From: Gautieria morchelliformis
Lineage: Eukaryota; Basidiomycota; Agaricomycetes; Gomphales; Gomphaceae
Direction of reading: 5' to 3'
DNA length: 64,000 nucleotides
Assembly: GCA_015179125.1 (NCBI GenBank)
Contig: WHVA01000148.1
Span: 124,001-188,000 of the forward strand
The notes under the pieces: model-generated
What the model was told of the DNA's origin: nothing
What the model saw: only the letters and a program-made list of their open reading frames with translations
Databases searched by the model: none
Translations under genes and position numbers: made by a program
Part shown: positions 21,713-33,802 of the stretch, piece by piece
Numbering within the stretch: the first letter of the stretch is position 1
How the letters are laid out: every line of letters starts with the position of its first letter

Positions 21713-23957
21713 GACAGGCAATGATGCCAGAGCCGGCCGATAAACAGAATGTGACCGACCCTGAAAGTCAAACGCTCGCAGATTGGACGAAAAGAGATCA
21801 ACAAGCTTTTGCGGCGATTAGTCTACGGATTAGCGACGACTACCTAGTCTACACATACAGTGCCATGACGGCACGTGGGGTATGGCTAGCCTTGCTCACC
21901 ATTTTTGAAGGAAAAGGGCCGCTGGGTATTATCAATGTGCGCCAAGACTTTTTCCATACTTTTAGCAAGGGGGCAAATATGGAGGAGCATATCTGTAAGA
22001 TCCACAGCCTCCAGAAGCAACACCATGTGCTTGGTGAACTAATTACTGATCACAACTTTTGCATCACACTCCTTACCTCACTACCGTCCACTTTCCTTAC
22101 CACCACCAACCCCTCCCCTCCCACACTCTCCTCCAATGCCCTGATCACTTGTGTCCTGGAGGAGGTCCGTACCCGGCAATCTACTCATGGTACCGAGACA
22201 TCCCTGTGGGCCCAAGATAGAAGTTGTGGAAACAGTCGAAATGGAGGCAGTGATGGCGCCATAAAAGGGAAGTGCAACAATTGTGGGAAGAAAGGACATT
22301 GGGTTAACGATTGTTGGGCCAAGGGTGGTGGCAAGGAGGGGCAGGCACCCAAGTGGTAGAAGGGTGATAAAGCTAAGAGTTCTTCAGACCAGACTAAGCA
22401 GGCTACCAAAAACAAAAGTTTGCTGATGACTTCGCATTTGCCATTATAGAATCTGCCGATCCAGACCTGGGCAACCACCATTCCTCACCAGTTCAAGGCA
22501 TCATGTGTCATGCCAGCATTTCCACATCTGACTGGCTGGCGGACACAGGGTCAATGACTGATATAGCCTGATCCAAGGACCATTTCATTGAATTTGAGGT
22601 GGAACTGTCCGAGATTGATGGTATCACACCTGGGAGTCCATTGAAAACCCTTGGGTGTGGGGTTGTTCAAATGGAATTCCATGCTGGTGAATGCAGATTC
22701 ACAGTGAGACTCACAGATGTGAAGCATGCCCCCAACATACCGAATAACATACTCAGTGTGGGATGGCTCATGGACATGGAGCACGTTGCCCTATTCACTG
22801 ATGAGGGTGTAAAGTTTCACTCCCAGTCCGGGACTATTTTTGCCGAGGGATGCCAAGTGGGACACTTTACCTCATGTGCACCCAGGTCCATCATGGTATC
22901 CAGATGTACTTCGCCACTGTGGCTAAGCTGAGGTCCTGGGATACCTGGCACCGGATCCTTGGACATGTGAGTGTCAGCACGATCAAACTGATGGAATCAT
23001 GTGACCTGGTCACTGGAATGGAGGTGGACACATCTGCGCTGGTCACACAGTGTGCTGCTTGCATTCAGGGCAAGCAGTATGTGGACCCATTCCCCAAACA
23101 TTTGGAGGACATCGTTGCCCATATAGGTGGCTGGTCCATCTCTGACATTTGGGGGCCAGTGAATACAGAGGATCCGGGGTGAGAGCGGTATTTTTACGCA
23201 TTTACTGACGTTAAAAGCAGGTATTATGTTCTTTATTTCAGATACACCAAGGATGGTGTGCTTGAAAGGTTCAAAGAGTATGCTGCCCTGGTTGAAACAC
23301 AGGCAGGACATCGGCTTAAACGCCTGCAAAGCAATGGTGGTGGCGAGTATATTAATGCAGCATTCAAGCTTTTCTGCGCTGAGAAAGAGATTATCATGGA
23401 GTCCACTGCCCCTTATTCCCCAGCTCAGAACAGCATCATGGAATGACTGAACTGCACCTTACTAGAACATGCTCGCATGATGCTATTTGCTAAACAACTG
23501 CCCAAGACCCTATGGGCAGAGGCCATTGCTTACACCTGTTACATCAATAACAGGTTGCCTACATGTGCACTTGGCATGGACATGACACCCTACCAGGCTT
23601 TCTTTGGCAAGACACCGGATATTGAGAGGTTGGAACAGGATTGTGGGTAAACCCGCTCCTGACTACTGTCACATGCATGAGGGTGAGTGGACTCTGTCAG
23701 CAACGGAGATCGTGACAGAGCCGATGTCCTATGCAGAGGTGTTGCATCAGAATGACTACCTGATATGGAGGGAGGCTATGGAGACCGAGATGAAGCAGCA
23801 TGAAGAGCTGGGGACATGGGAACTGGTTGACTTACCGGACAGGAGGAATGTTGTAAAGGTGTCAATCTTAGGACCTTGTATCACAAGGGCACTGCAGAAC
23901 TTGACCAATGAGTGGTATTCTGAATGCTATGTAGTGACAGGTAAGAGTAAGATGTGA
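21713..23957 (+). mobile_element. Ty1/copia remnant, broken
   Basis: Parts visible in order: gag (LADWTKRDQQAFAAISLRIS) with a CCHC knuckle (CNNCGKKGHWVNDC), a protease-like region, the GAG-pre-integrase segment (WHRILGHVS, CAACIQGKQ), integrase core pieces (LQSNGGGEYINAAF, YSPAQNSIME) and a short start of the reverse-transcriptase region. No LTRs were found and the rest of pol is missing. It is an old fossil with many breaks. Its sequence differs clearly from the two young copia elements of this window. KDZ element 1 ends directly beside it. Confidence 0.85.
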
Positions 23958-24098
23958 TGGGAACTGCTGGCTGGTTCCCACACATAAACTATACAGTGGG
24001 TCCCTAAGGGGCCCACTGGGATTATGTAATAGCTATTGTACATGTAGATACATAGGTTATTTACACCCTCCCCCTCTATAGACAACTATAGGGGTCAA

Positions 24099-25519
24099 CT
24101 ACGACTCATAGAGGTCATCCATAATGGAGTCCTCTAGAGTGGCTGATACCATGACATCGTCGTCGTACGGGGCCGGGGCAGTGCGTGACTCCTCTGGGGG
24201 CACCTCCACATCTTCGGTGGTGATTGGGTGAGGCTGGTCGGCCTCACCACTAGACGTGGTATCTGCTTGGTCGATGAGGCCAGCGTCCTCGTGGAGCATG
24301 GCCTCAACGGCCGGATCCTCAGTCTGAGGAGGGGGCCGGAAGCGCGCCAGCTCTTGGTCGAGCTGAGCGTGAGTCAGGGGTCGCGGTACCACAGCCCTCA
24401 CATGGCTGGTCTCGAGGACCTTTTGCTGGCCCTCGCGGGCGGTGGCACTGAATGCCACGCCGGTGATGCTGTGTTGAACGTAGTGTTCAATGCGTGCCAC
24501 TCGCTCGCAAGTGACCCCCGCGTAGCGGGCCAACCATCTCACGATCTCGGCAAGTGGGATGTTGGGGCTAGCTCGGCCCCCACAGGGAATGGGCCCGTGA
24601 TGGAGAGCCGCAGGGTGATGTTCTGAGGCATCAGCACTTCCCTGGCATCGATGAGGCTCGACCATTGGTCTGTTGAGCCGAATAGGTTGAGTCGCCTCGC
24701 CCTGAGAGGTGATGCGACCCCTTTGACCCGGGGCGCAAGGGCCTTCAACCACATCCAGACGTCCATGTCGTCTAGGTTGAAGGTGCCATCCGCGTTGTCA
24801 TGGATGGCTGATGGGATTCCTTCAGGGTTGTGTATCCAACCTTTTAGGATGGCCGCGATATCGTGTGGGGTACCGCCCGCTATCACGAGACAATCCCTTT
24901 TGGGATTGCGAGCGCATTGTTCGCGCTCGATGCGTTTAAATACGCCGATCATCTCGCGCGTACGCGTGAGCTGTGGTGTTTCCTTTGCCCACGCTAGGAG
25001 TTCGACGAAGCGTGGGTTGTCAAGCGGGCAGACGTTGTACCATTGAGTACGACGCTGTTGGGCCTTCCCTACCGGCCGTGGTAGGAGGCCCGTCTCGGAG
25101 ATTGGTGGATCTCTGAGTGGGATGAGCATCCCCTCCCCCGGGTAGGGAGGGTGAACTGTCCCCGCCAGTGGAGGCAGGGCCACACCAGGCCCAATGTACT
25201 GGGCTCGACCTGTGCTATCCACTGTTGAAGGGCAGGGTCGTTGATAGTGTGCGACGATGACACCACTAGGTAAGTGCTAATCGTGCTTTCCCTTGCAATG
25301 GCTAGCCCATTGACGGTGTTGGGGGTGCCGCACAATTTCTTGCGCTTTCTCTTTGGCTGCTCTGCCAGCTGCTGTGCCCTTTCCAGGTCGTACGTCTTCC
25401 AGACAGACGAGTCTGACTCCCATCCTTCTGGGATGCCGTACGCAGAGTTGGAAGGCGTGCTATGCCCTTTCGTCGTTGTCGTTGTCGGGGTCGGCGCCGA
25501 CAATCGGGACGCTAGCCCC
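24099..25519 (-). pseudogene. Unknown gene, frame-broken and cut by gypsy element 2
   Basis: Two overlapping minus-strand open stretches (25222-24539 and 24752-24099) read as one protein whose frame changes near 24.58 kb, where ITGPFPVGAEL is followed in another frame by SPNIPLAEIVRWLARYAGVT. Upstream, 25519-25270 encodes a low-complexity head (TPTTTTTKGHSTPSNSAYGI, then a basic KRKRKK). Typical stretches are KGWIHNPEGIPSAIHDNADG, DMDVWMWLKALAPRVKG and CERVARIEHYVQHSITGVAF; the tail is acidic. I do not recognise the family. The left LTR edge of the gypsy (25520) lies exactly where the upstream part would be, and an ATG-led scrap continues on its far side (31748-31790), so the gypsy probably interrupted it. 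Confidence 0.5.
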
Positions 25520-25999
25520 TGTAAGGGCAACCCTGGCTAGTCGTGGAGATCACACTACCACACAACTGACAAGGGGAAATCCAAAGTATGTATAAATGAA
25601 CAGAGCATACAAGAGAAGGGGTTCTCACCTGACAAGGGGAAATCCAAAGAGAAAAGTCTAAGGACCCCCAATGTCAGCGAGCCCGTATTATACTACGCTG
25701 CGCAGCCAGGGACAACACTTGGCACCCGCCATCAACCCTGCATCCCCCTGACCCTTGATCGACCCTTGATGCTACCTATTATGCGAGTCGCTTGATTTCC
25801 GACACTGTTCCGGGGCGGAAGTCGGAAATTGGAGTGGAACTGGCAAGGCGAACGGAACTGGTGGAAGTTCTCCCAGAAGCGGAATCGTTCCCGAAAGCGG
25901 ATGCGGAGATGGAATCGGAACCGGAAGCGGAGTCGGAAATGGAGTCGGAACTGGGTGTGGTGTCGGAACTGGAAATGGAAAACAGGGTGTCCCCTGACA
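25520..25999 (-). repeat. 3' LTR of gypsy 2, with CGGAA-rich coding segment
   Basis: 480 bases, bounded by TG...CA. A purine tract (complement of TCACCCCCCCTCTAG) lies just inside. About 190 bases (25798-25985) contain about eleven copies of CGGAA or TTCCG by my count. On the minus strand this part is translated as the Ser/Asp-rich tail of pol, so the reading frame of the integrase-chromodomain protein runs into the LTR. Confidence 0.9.
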
Positions 26000-28900
26000 T
26001 CACCCCCCCTCTAGCGTGCTGCGTCCTCGAAGCACGGGACACAAGGGATTGAAATGCCAGCGAGCGGATTCGGCGAGGGGCACCTGGATGTGTCCTATAG
26101 AACTCCCGGAGTTTGTCAGGAGCGGAAACATCTTGCTCCGGGACCCAAGAATTCTCCTCGTACCCATACCCTTCCCATTTCACGAGGAATTGGAGTCGTC
26201 CTCGCACAAACCGGCTGTCCAGGATCCGTTCCACCACGTAGTGCTCTTCCCCATCTACAATTTCTGGCGGAGGTGGCGGATGAGCCTTCCGATGTGGAAT
26301 TGGGTCCTCAAGCATAGGGAGTAACTTCACCACATTGAAGACGGGGTGGAGGCGGGACATGGACATCGGAAGTCGGAGGCGGTATGCATTCCGTCCAACC
26401 CTCCGCGTCACTGTGAAGGGCCCAAGGTAGCGGTGGGCAAGCTTCTGCGAAGGGCGTGTGGTGCGGAAGTCACTTGCATCTAGGTACACCTTGTCTCCAA
26501 CTTGGTACTCTGGGGCAGGAACCCGGCGTCGGTTGTAGTACCTTGCCATGTCATCCTTGGCCTTCGCAAGGGCCGACTTGGCTTCCGAAAGGGTGGAGTC
26601 CATGCGGTCTCGGAACTCGTTGACCGTCTCGAGTCGGGACTCAGCCTGGCGTGGTTCGAAGCCCATCCACGGGTGTCGTCCGGAGTCAAGCATGAAGGGA
26701 GTCTGTTGTGTGGCGGAATGGACATGGTTGTTGTATTGGAATTCCGCCAGCGGAAGTAACTCATCCCAGTCATCCTGCCTCTCATTGACAAAGAGGCGGA
26801 GATATTGCTCTAACTCCTGATTGACCCGTTCCGTCTGTCCGTCGCCCTGCGGATGGTACGCTGTGGTGGTAGCCAGCTTTATGCCGAGCAGGCGGTAGAG
26901 CTCCCGAGTCAGTTCCGCGACAAACTGCGGACCTCGGTCGGAAACAACTTGCTTCGGGAGCCCATGCAACTTCCAGACATGTGCAAGGAACAGGCGGGCC
27001 GCTCCGAGGGCTGTGATCGTCGTGTGCGTCGGAATGAAGTGGGACACCTTGCTCACCGAATCCACGACGTTCATGATCGCGTCGTAGCCATGAGACTCTG
27101 GGAGTTCAACGATGAAGTCGACACTGATGGTGTCCCAGCGGGATTCGGGAATCGGGAGCGGAACAAGTTCTCCGACGGGCGGACGTCGTTGCGCTTTGGT
27201 TCGGAGACAAAGGTCACACGTCTTCACGTACTGTCCGATGTAGCGGGACATCTGAGGCCACCAGTAATTCCGAGCCACTAACTCCAGCGTCTTCCACCTG
27301 CCAGCATGCCCAGCGACCCGTGTGTCATGGTGCTGGGACACGATGCGACGGCGGAGGTCCGCCCCACCCGGAACATAGACCTTGCCTCTGAAGTGGAGCA
27401 GTCCATCACGTTCCGACCATTCCGCTGCCCGTACAGACCGTGAGTGCCCTTTCCGGAGTTCCTCCACTGCCTTCACCACCGACTCCTCCTTCTCCCATTC
27501 CGGTACTGCCTCCGGATATCCCGGAGCATTTCCGCTTCCGCCCCAACTGCAGTTACTCCTTCTAGGGCACGGATTGCAAAGAGACTTGGGCGGAGCAGTG
27601 TCATATCCGCGTTGTCTCCACTTCCGCTTCCGTGATCCGCGCGGCGGGATAGGGCATCGGGCTTGCCCATGGTGCGGCCGGGGCGGTGGTGGAGCATGAA
27701 GTCAAACCGGGACAGGTGTAGGGACCACCGTGCTTGTCGTCGGTTCAGCTTCTTAGACGTGCGGAAATACTCGAGGTTCTTGTGGTCTGTCCAGATCTCA
27801 AAAGGGCATAGAGCACCCTCGAGGAAGTGTCGCCACTCCTCCAGTGCTCGGATGATTGCCAGCATCTCCTTGTCATGGATCTCATAGTTCCGCTCGACCG
27901 GACTAAGGCTCTTAGAGAAGAAGGCAATCGGATGCCACCCCCCACCATCTTCCGATGACTGCTGTGACAAGACCGCTCCGGTAGCTGCGTCGGAAGAATC
28001 CGCCTCGACTCGATAAGGGCGAGAGTCGTCGGGAAAGATCAGGACCGGAGCGGAAGTGATCAGCTCCTTGAGTTTGTCAAAGGAAGTCTGTTCCGGCTCT
28101 CCCCACCGCCATCCAACCTCCTTCTTGGTGAGGTCGAAGAGGGCACGGGCGTGGCAGGAGAAGTCCTTGATGAACCGCCGGTAGAAATTGACAAACCCAA
28201 TGAAGGACTGGACCTCCTTCTTGTTTCGCGGCACGGGCCAATCCGATACACCGGAAACTTTGACTGGGTCCATTTCCACCTTCCCTTCCGACACAATCAC
28301 CCCAAGATACTCTATCCGCGTCCGCTCAAATTCGCACTTTTCCGGCTTGAGACACAGGTTGTACTCCCGGAGCCGTTCCAGCACTCTCCGCACGACTTCC
28401 CGATGTTCGGACATTGTTTTCGTGAAAATGAGGATGTCATCGAGGTAGACGCAGACAACCCCTTCTGCTATCATGTCACGGAAAATGTCATTCATCATCG
28501 TCTGGAATGTGGCGGGACTGTTGGTGAGGCCAAAGAACATGACCTGTGGCTCAAAGAGTCCTCGATTGGTGCGGAATGCGGCCTTCCACTCGTCTCCCTC
28601 TCGGATCCGGACATTGTTGAAGCCCCAGCGGACATCCAGCTTAGTGAAGTACCTCGCCCCGCGGAGTTGTGTGATCAGTTCGGAAATGAGTGGAATGGGG
28701 TACCGGTTCTTGATCGTGATCGCATTCAAGGCCCGGTAGTCCTGCACAAGTCTGAGCGAGCCATCCTTCTTCTTGATGAAGAACACCGGAGATGCCATGG
28801 GTGACTTGGAGGGGCGGATCCTCCCTGTACGGAGGTTTTCCGCAAGGAATGCATCGAGCTCTACCTGCTCCTTGGGTGACAGCGGGTAGACCTTGCAGTT

Positions 28901-31267
28901 GGTGGGCTTTGACCCAGGCTCCAACTCGATGGCGTGGTCCCACAGCTTCCGTGGAGGCAGGGTATCAAACGACTCCTTGGAAAAGACGTCCTCAAACTCC
29001 CGCAGGTACTCCGGAATTTCCGCCTCCACTCTATCATACCTCTTAGAGGCTTCAGCAAGGCGTTGCGAAATATTTCCGGTGGCGCGGATGTGTTCCGCCT
29101 CCGGCGGAAGGTTTACGTACAGCAAGCGCTCCCCTTCCGTCAGAGTGTCTTCCAGGCCGAGTCGGATGGCGTCGGAATCGGAATTGGAAGGGGGATCCGG
29201 GTCAAATTCCGCTTCCGAGTCTTCTTCTGCAAGCAGTGGATGGGGGCCGGAACGACATGTCTGTATGAGCCGTTCGGTCTTCCGCTGCTCCTGGCGCTCC
29301 TTCCGCACTTCCGACCGGCACATGTGACACTTGGCTGGACACCGACTCATCAGTACCTTCCGAGTCTGCCAATTGATCTCCGGGTTGTGCTCTTGAAGCC
29401 AGGTAAACCCGAGGATGATGTCTTGCTTCCCCAGGCTGGTGACAGCGAAGGAAGTGCGTTCCGAGTGTCCATCGTAGCGGAGAATTGTGTCCACTATCTC
29501 CGTGATGGACCCTGCCTCATTGGGGCTTCCATCCACATTGAACACCGGGATTGCACGTTGCAACTTCCGCGTGGTCAGTCGGTTCCGTTCCACATAGTCC
29601 CGGTCCATAAACTGACCAGTGGCCCCGCAATCGACAAGGGCGGGTCCGGATTTGACTTCCGCCGTATCGGTCGTCTGGATCTCTACCTTAATGACTAGTG
29701 ACTTGGGGCCAGGGGTGGCAGCAACAACATAGCGCTTCGGAAGGCGTCTCTCCCAAGGGCGGATGCGGGATGGACGGGGTGTCAGATTTGGTTTTTGTGT
29801 GACTTTATCCGGTGGGTCTGTACGAAGTGAGGGGAGTGGGGGCTTTTCATTCTCTACTTCAAGACAGGCAAACCGGTTATGTACAGGCAGCAGGGGCACA
29901 CATCTCACCCGCTGCGTGTCACAAAATCCGACGCATCTTCCGCTTCCGGTAGACCATGTTCCGCATTTTCGGAAAGTTCTTCCGCAGTGGGCACTCCGTT
30001 TATGTCTGCAAGTGCGAGGAACTCTGGAAGGATCTCGAGTTTCTCCTCTGTGGTCATAAGCCGGATATCAAAGGCTTGGGGGCACTCGCGAGCATAGTGG
30101 CCTGGTTGTCGGCAGCGGAAGCAGGTGATAGTTCCGTGGCCTTTTCCGCGCATGCGGTCAACATCCATCGGGGCAGGGCCACTCTTCGAGGGAGGAGGGC
30201 TATGGTTCCTAATAGGAGCAGGCGGAGCAAGCATCGGAAATAATTTCCGTGTGGGAATGAATGCGCTTCCGGGTTTTGGCACAGGTGGAGTAGGACGAGC
30301 GGAACTGCGTGTCGTGTTCCGACTCGTCTCCACGAAGGCCTCATTTGCGTCCCTGTTCCGAGAAACCTTCTGCGCGGCTTGGTACCACCCTTCCGGGTCA
30401 TCAAAATCCGGAGCTCCATCCCCAAGCAGCGCAACTTGGTTCTGGAGCGTCGGATCAAGTCCTCGTCGGAATTTGATGACGATCGTCTTGTCGTCGTCAT
30501 ATTCCGCAAGGTCGATGAGCTCCTGGAAGCGATCGATGTAGTCATCGACCGGATCTTTGGCCTGGTACCAGCTCGTCCCCTCGAGCTTTGTAAGGGCTGT
30601 GAGCTGCTCGTTTTTCGGGCAGAACTGGTCGGAAAATGTTTTCTCGAACGCGTCCCAGTCCCGGAAGTAGTTCCCCTTGCCCTTTGCTTCATGTCGGATC
30701 ACCTTGTTTGCAAAACGGGCTGCGCGGTCCGATTTGAAAAAGGACAATGTCCAGTGAATCCGAGCCTGGTCGTTCGGAAAGAGGTCTCCGACAATTGCGA
30801 AGTAGATGCTGCATGTGTTGAAGAATGCGCGTCCCTTCTCCCGATCTCCGTCAAAGTCCGCCGGAGTTGCGGGTTTGACCTTTGCTAACTTCGCGGACAT
30901 CCTCTTTTCCGCTAGTTCCGCTTTTCCGAAATCCGGATCATCCAGCATTTCATTTCCACCACCTTGTGGAATATCTAACTTAGCCAAAATCGCTTGTAAG
31001 GCTGTTTCAATCGCGTCGGTCTTCATCCGGTTCCGCGTCAATTCCTCCTCCATATTCCGAAGACGATCGTCCGGATCCATGTTGGAAGGAGAAATATGGG
31101 ACGGGATTTCCGGGGTTGGGAGCTCGACGTAAGAAGAGGGGCTGTCGTACGCTGTATGTGCGGAAGAGGTTGCGATCTCCGAGTCGCTGTCTCCGATTCC
31201 GAACGCACCTATGGCGAATGCAACGTGCAGTACGACCGCCGGTCCTCTAGGGGAGAGACTTTTCTGC

Positions 31268-31747
31268 TGTAAGGGCAACCCTGGCTAGTCGTGGAGATCA
31301 CACTACCACACAACTGACAAGGGGAAATCCAAAGTATGTATAAATGAACAGAGCATACAAGAGAGGGGGTTCTCACCTGACAAGGGGAAATCCAAAGAGA
31401 AAAGTCTAAGGACCCCCAATGTCAGCGAGCCCGTATTATACTACGCTGCGCAGCCAGGGACAACACTTGGCACCCGCCATCAACCCTGCATCCCCCTGAC
31501 CCTTGATCGACCCTTGATGCCACCTATTATGCGAGTCGCTTGATTTCCGACACTGTTCCGGGGCGGAAGTCGGAAATTGGAGTGGAACTGGCAAGGCGAA
31601 CGGAACTGGTGGAAGTTCTCCCAGAAGCGGAATCGTTCCCGAAAGCGGATGCGGAGATGGAATCGGAACCGGAAGCGGAGTCGGAAATGGAGTCGGAACT
31701 GGGTGTGGTGTCGGAACTGGAAATGGAAAACAGGGTGTCCCCTGACA
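31268..31747 (-). repeat. 5' LTR of gypsy 2
   Basis: 480 bases, nearly identical to 25520-25999. The element's inner side begins GCAGAAAAGTCTCTCCCC on the minus strand, the likely primer-binding region. Confidence 0.9.
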
Positions 31748-32983
31748 GTCCCCCCAGCAGCTCTGCCAATGAGAATCCATCTTCTTATTTTTTCTATCAA
31801 CTTTTAATATAGACTATATCATTATAACTATTCATACTAATACTCCCTACTCATATCTATTACAAATATCTTGATAAGAGTTGCTTGGGGTGAGGTCGAA
31901 GGTCGGTTGCTTTGTATGATAGGAATAGAATGAATAGTCCAAGGCCTAAGAATGAAATGCAAGGTGAGGCCTATAACTTGAGGCCTAGACATATAAAGTG
32001 ACAAAAACCCAAAGATAATCCTAGGTGGCTTATAACTCAAAGAAGGCCTTGAATAAAATCATGAAGAACTGTTTTATTGTGTGTAAAGTCCAGCTATTTA
32101 GGCTGTGAGATACAGGGGTTGTAGATAGGGTTATGGATAGTGCAAAGTGATGCTGCTGATAGTTTGGACTTATAAATAGAGATATGATGTCACTAATGAT
32201 GCTGTATGGCATAATACTTCAGGCATGGCTAAATAGATGATGGTGATAATAGGAGTATGTGGTCCTAGCTTGTGAAATGATAGATAGGAAAATAGTTCAT
32301 GATGAAAGGGAGTAAGATGATGAATGTCCTGACCGGGAAATGTCCTTCTGCCATATAATAACATATCTATCCAAGTACTATCACTTCATATGGTAGTCTA
32401 ATACTCTCTCATTATAACTATTCATACTAATACTCCTACTCATTTCTGTTATCTATCCAAGTATCTATTACTTTATATTGTAGTCTAATACTCTCGCATA
32501 TGTATACATATCTCCGAGATGTTTAAAAATATACAAAATCTTCGAATAACATCTATTATTCTCCCTATAAATATTACTATATTCCTATATGTTGTTATGA
32601 ATACCAGACCATCTCATAGCTCCAGCATAAATATCCAGCACATATATTGAACACAAGTTATAGTCAGCCAAATAGCATGTACCAGCAAGTTCAATGGTCT
32701 TGTCCATGGCCCTGTCTCAAAATCTTCAAACAAATCTTTCAAAGTGTGAAGCGATGAAGCTTGTAGGACATATGTGTCATGATCCATTTATTTTGGCATA
32801 ATCCACCTCCATCCAACCCATCTGCCTTCAACATCCTTGTTTGCTTCATTCACTGATTGGGGTTATTTGCCAAGTTCCCTCACCCTTTTGCATTGTCCAC
32901 CTTTGTTCTCCATCAGCCATGACCAACTGTTAAGACTGTAAGTTGTACTTAGACTCAGGCCGAGCTGAGGTTTGGAACGGGGG
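31748..32983. other. AT-rich stretch with diverged local repeats, no gene
   Basis: No gene seen. A run CATTATAACTATTCATACTA occurs at about 31819 and again at about 32411. A neighbouring segment with ATCTATCCAAGTA and AGTCTAATACTCTC occurs in tandem at 32366-32410 and 32451-32495. It may be a remnant of a non-coding element. Open frames here are short and AT-driven. Confidence 0.4.
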
Positions 32984-32988
32984 GCTTG

Positions 32989-33508
32989 TGTAAGGACCCG
33001 GCCTTTGGCCAGTTACTTACCAGTACAACCTTTTTTCCGAGCCCAAGCCTTGTGATACTCATGCCCAAGTCCTGTGATTCTAAGCCCGAGCCCAAGCTCA
33101 TATCCGAGCTTGATTCCATGCCCGAGTCCCCTTAGTTACCTATCCTGTTCCATCACGCATCATTAGTATATTGACCTCGCCCTGATTCCCCCATATATGC
33201 TCACCCCTGACCATTACTCTCACCCGTATATAAATCCCTTGTATACATTCCTACTCTTCAGTCTGAAAATCAACTATCATACCCTTTGATCCTTAGCTAG
33301 TTTCTAAGCCTCCGCCTCTTAAGCCAAACCTCACCTCTTATTCGTTTACCTCCGAAGTTGGGACTCGTACGTAGGGCCAGCGCAGCACATAAGCTGAAGC
33401 CAAGTCCCACTCCGACCTCCCCATCTGAACCTTGCTCAGTAACCTCGGACCGTACCTCAGGTTTCGCTCCCGAGCTCGGTCAACCATACAAAGGATTGTA
33501 TCGTAACA
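32989..33508 (+). repeat. Solo LTR of gypsy family 1, TSD GCTTG
   Basis: 520 bases from TGTAAGGACCCGG to GTATCGTAACA, matching the 552-base LTR at 8632-9183 with many small differences. Perfect 5-bp duplications GCTTG flank it (32984-32988 and 33509-33513). This fits LTR-LTR recombination that removed the body of an element. It stands only about 60 bases left of KDZ element 2. Confidence 0.92.
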
Positions 33509-33574
33509 GCTTGCCTTCAACTTTGTAGGTTGAACCCACTCAGTGTTCTGCCCTAATTTTGGGATCAGAGTTTG

Positions 33575-33640
33575 CAGAAAGGCCCGGCCGTTCGCAACTC
33601 GTCCATGGAGGACACCCATGGACCCACTAACCCTAAAATA
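33575..33640 (+). repeat. Left terminal inverted repeat of KDZ element 2
   Basis: Roughly 80 percent identical to the complement of 45455-45519. Both ends contain CCATGG palindromes and a CTAA-CCCTAA motif at the inner edge. Confidence 0.75.
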
Positions 33641-33802
33641 TTTTACATCACGTGATATTACCACCATGTCAGCCCACAACGAACAAGGACGCGTCCACAA
33701 TATATCTAAATTTAATTACTACTCTAAAAAATTCTTTTTCCTTGTCTCCTCATGCTGAGTTGCATGCAAGTCAACAACAGTGTGGTTCCATTTACTCTTC
33801 AA

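Larger units (their letters stand above)
25520..31747 (-). mobile_element. Ty3/gypsy chromovirus 2, near-complete and young
   Basis: A 6228-base element on the minus strand with two 480-base LTRs (25520-25999 and 31268-31747) that I find to differ at only two positions, so it is a recent insertion. Gag lies at about 29905-31278 with a CCHC knuckle (CFRCRQPGHYARECPQ). Pol lies at 25779-29908, with protease (LVDCGATGQFMD), reverse transcriptase (YLDDILIFTK), RNase H (DSSDAATGAVLSQQSS), integrase (SDRGPQFVAELTRE) and chromodomain (VERILDSRFVRGRLQFLVKW). The frames are long and abut, so it looks whole or has at most one or two breaks. The flanking five bases, GCCCC and GTCCC, agree at four of five. 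Gag and pol in different frames is normal for the family. Confidence 0.93.

Noticed and set aside
20094-21743. Repetitive proteins of 130-400 codons in the right array
   Set aside because: Same cause as in the left array; the frames are mirror images of it.
25515-31752. Perfect target duplication for gypsy 2
   Set aside because: The flanks GCCCC and GTCCC differ at one base, so I report it as imperfect rather than claim a clean duplication.
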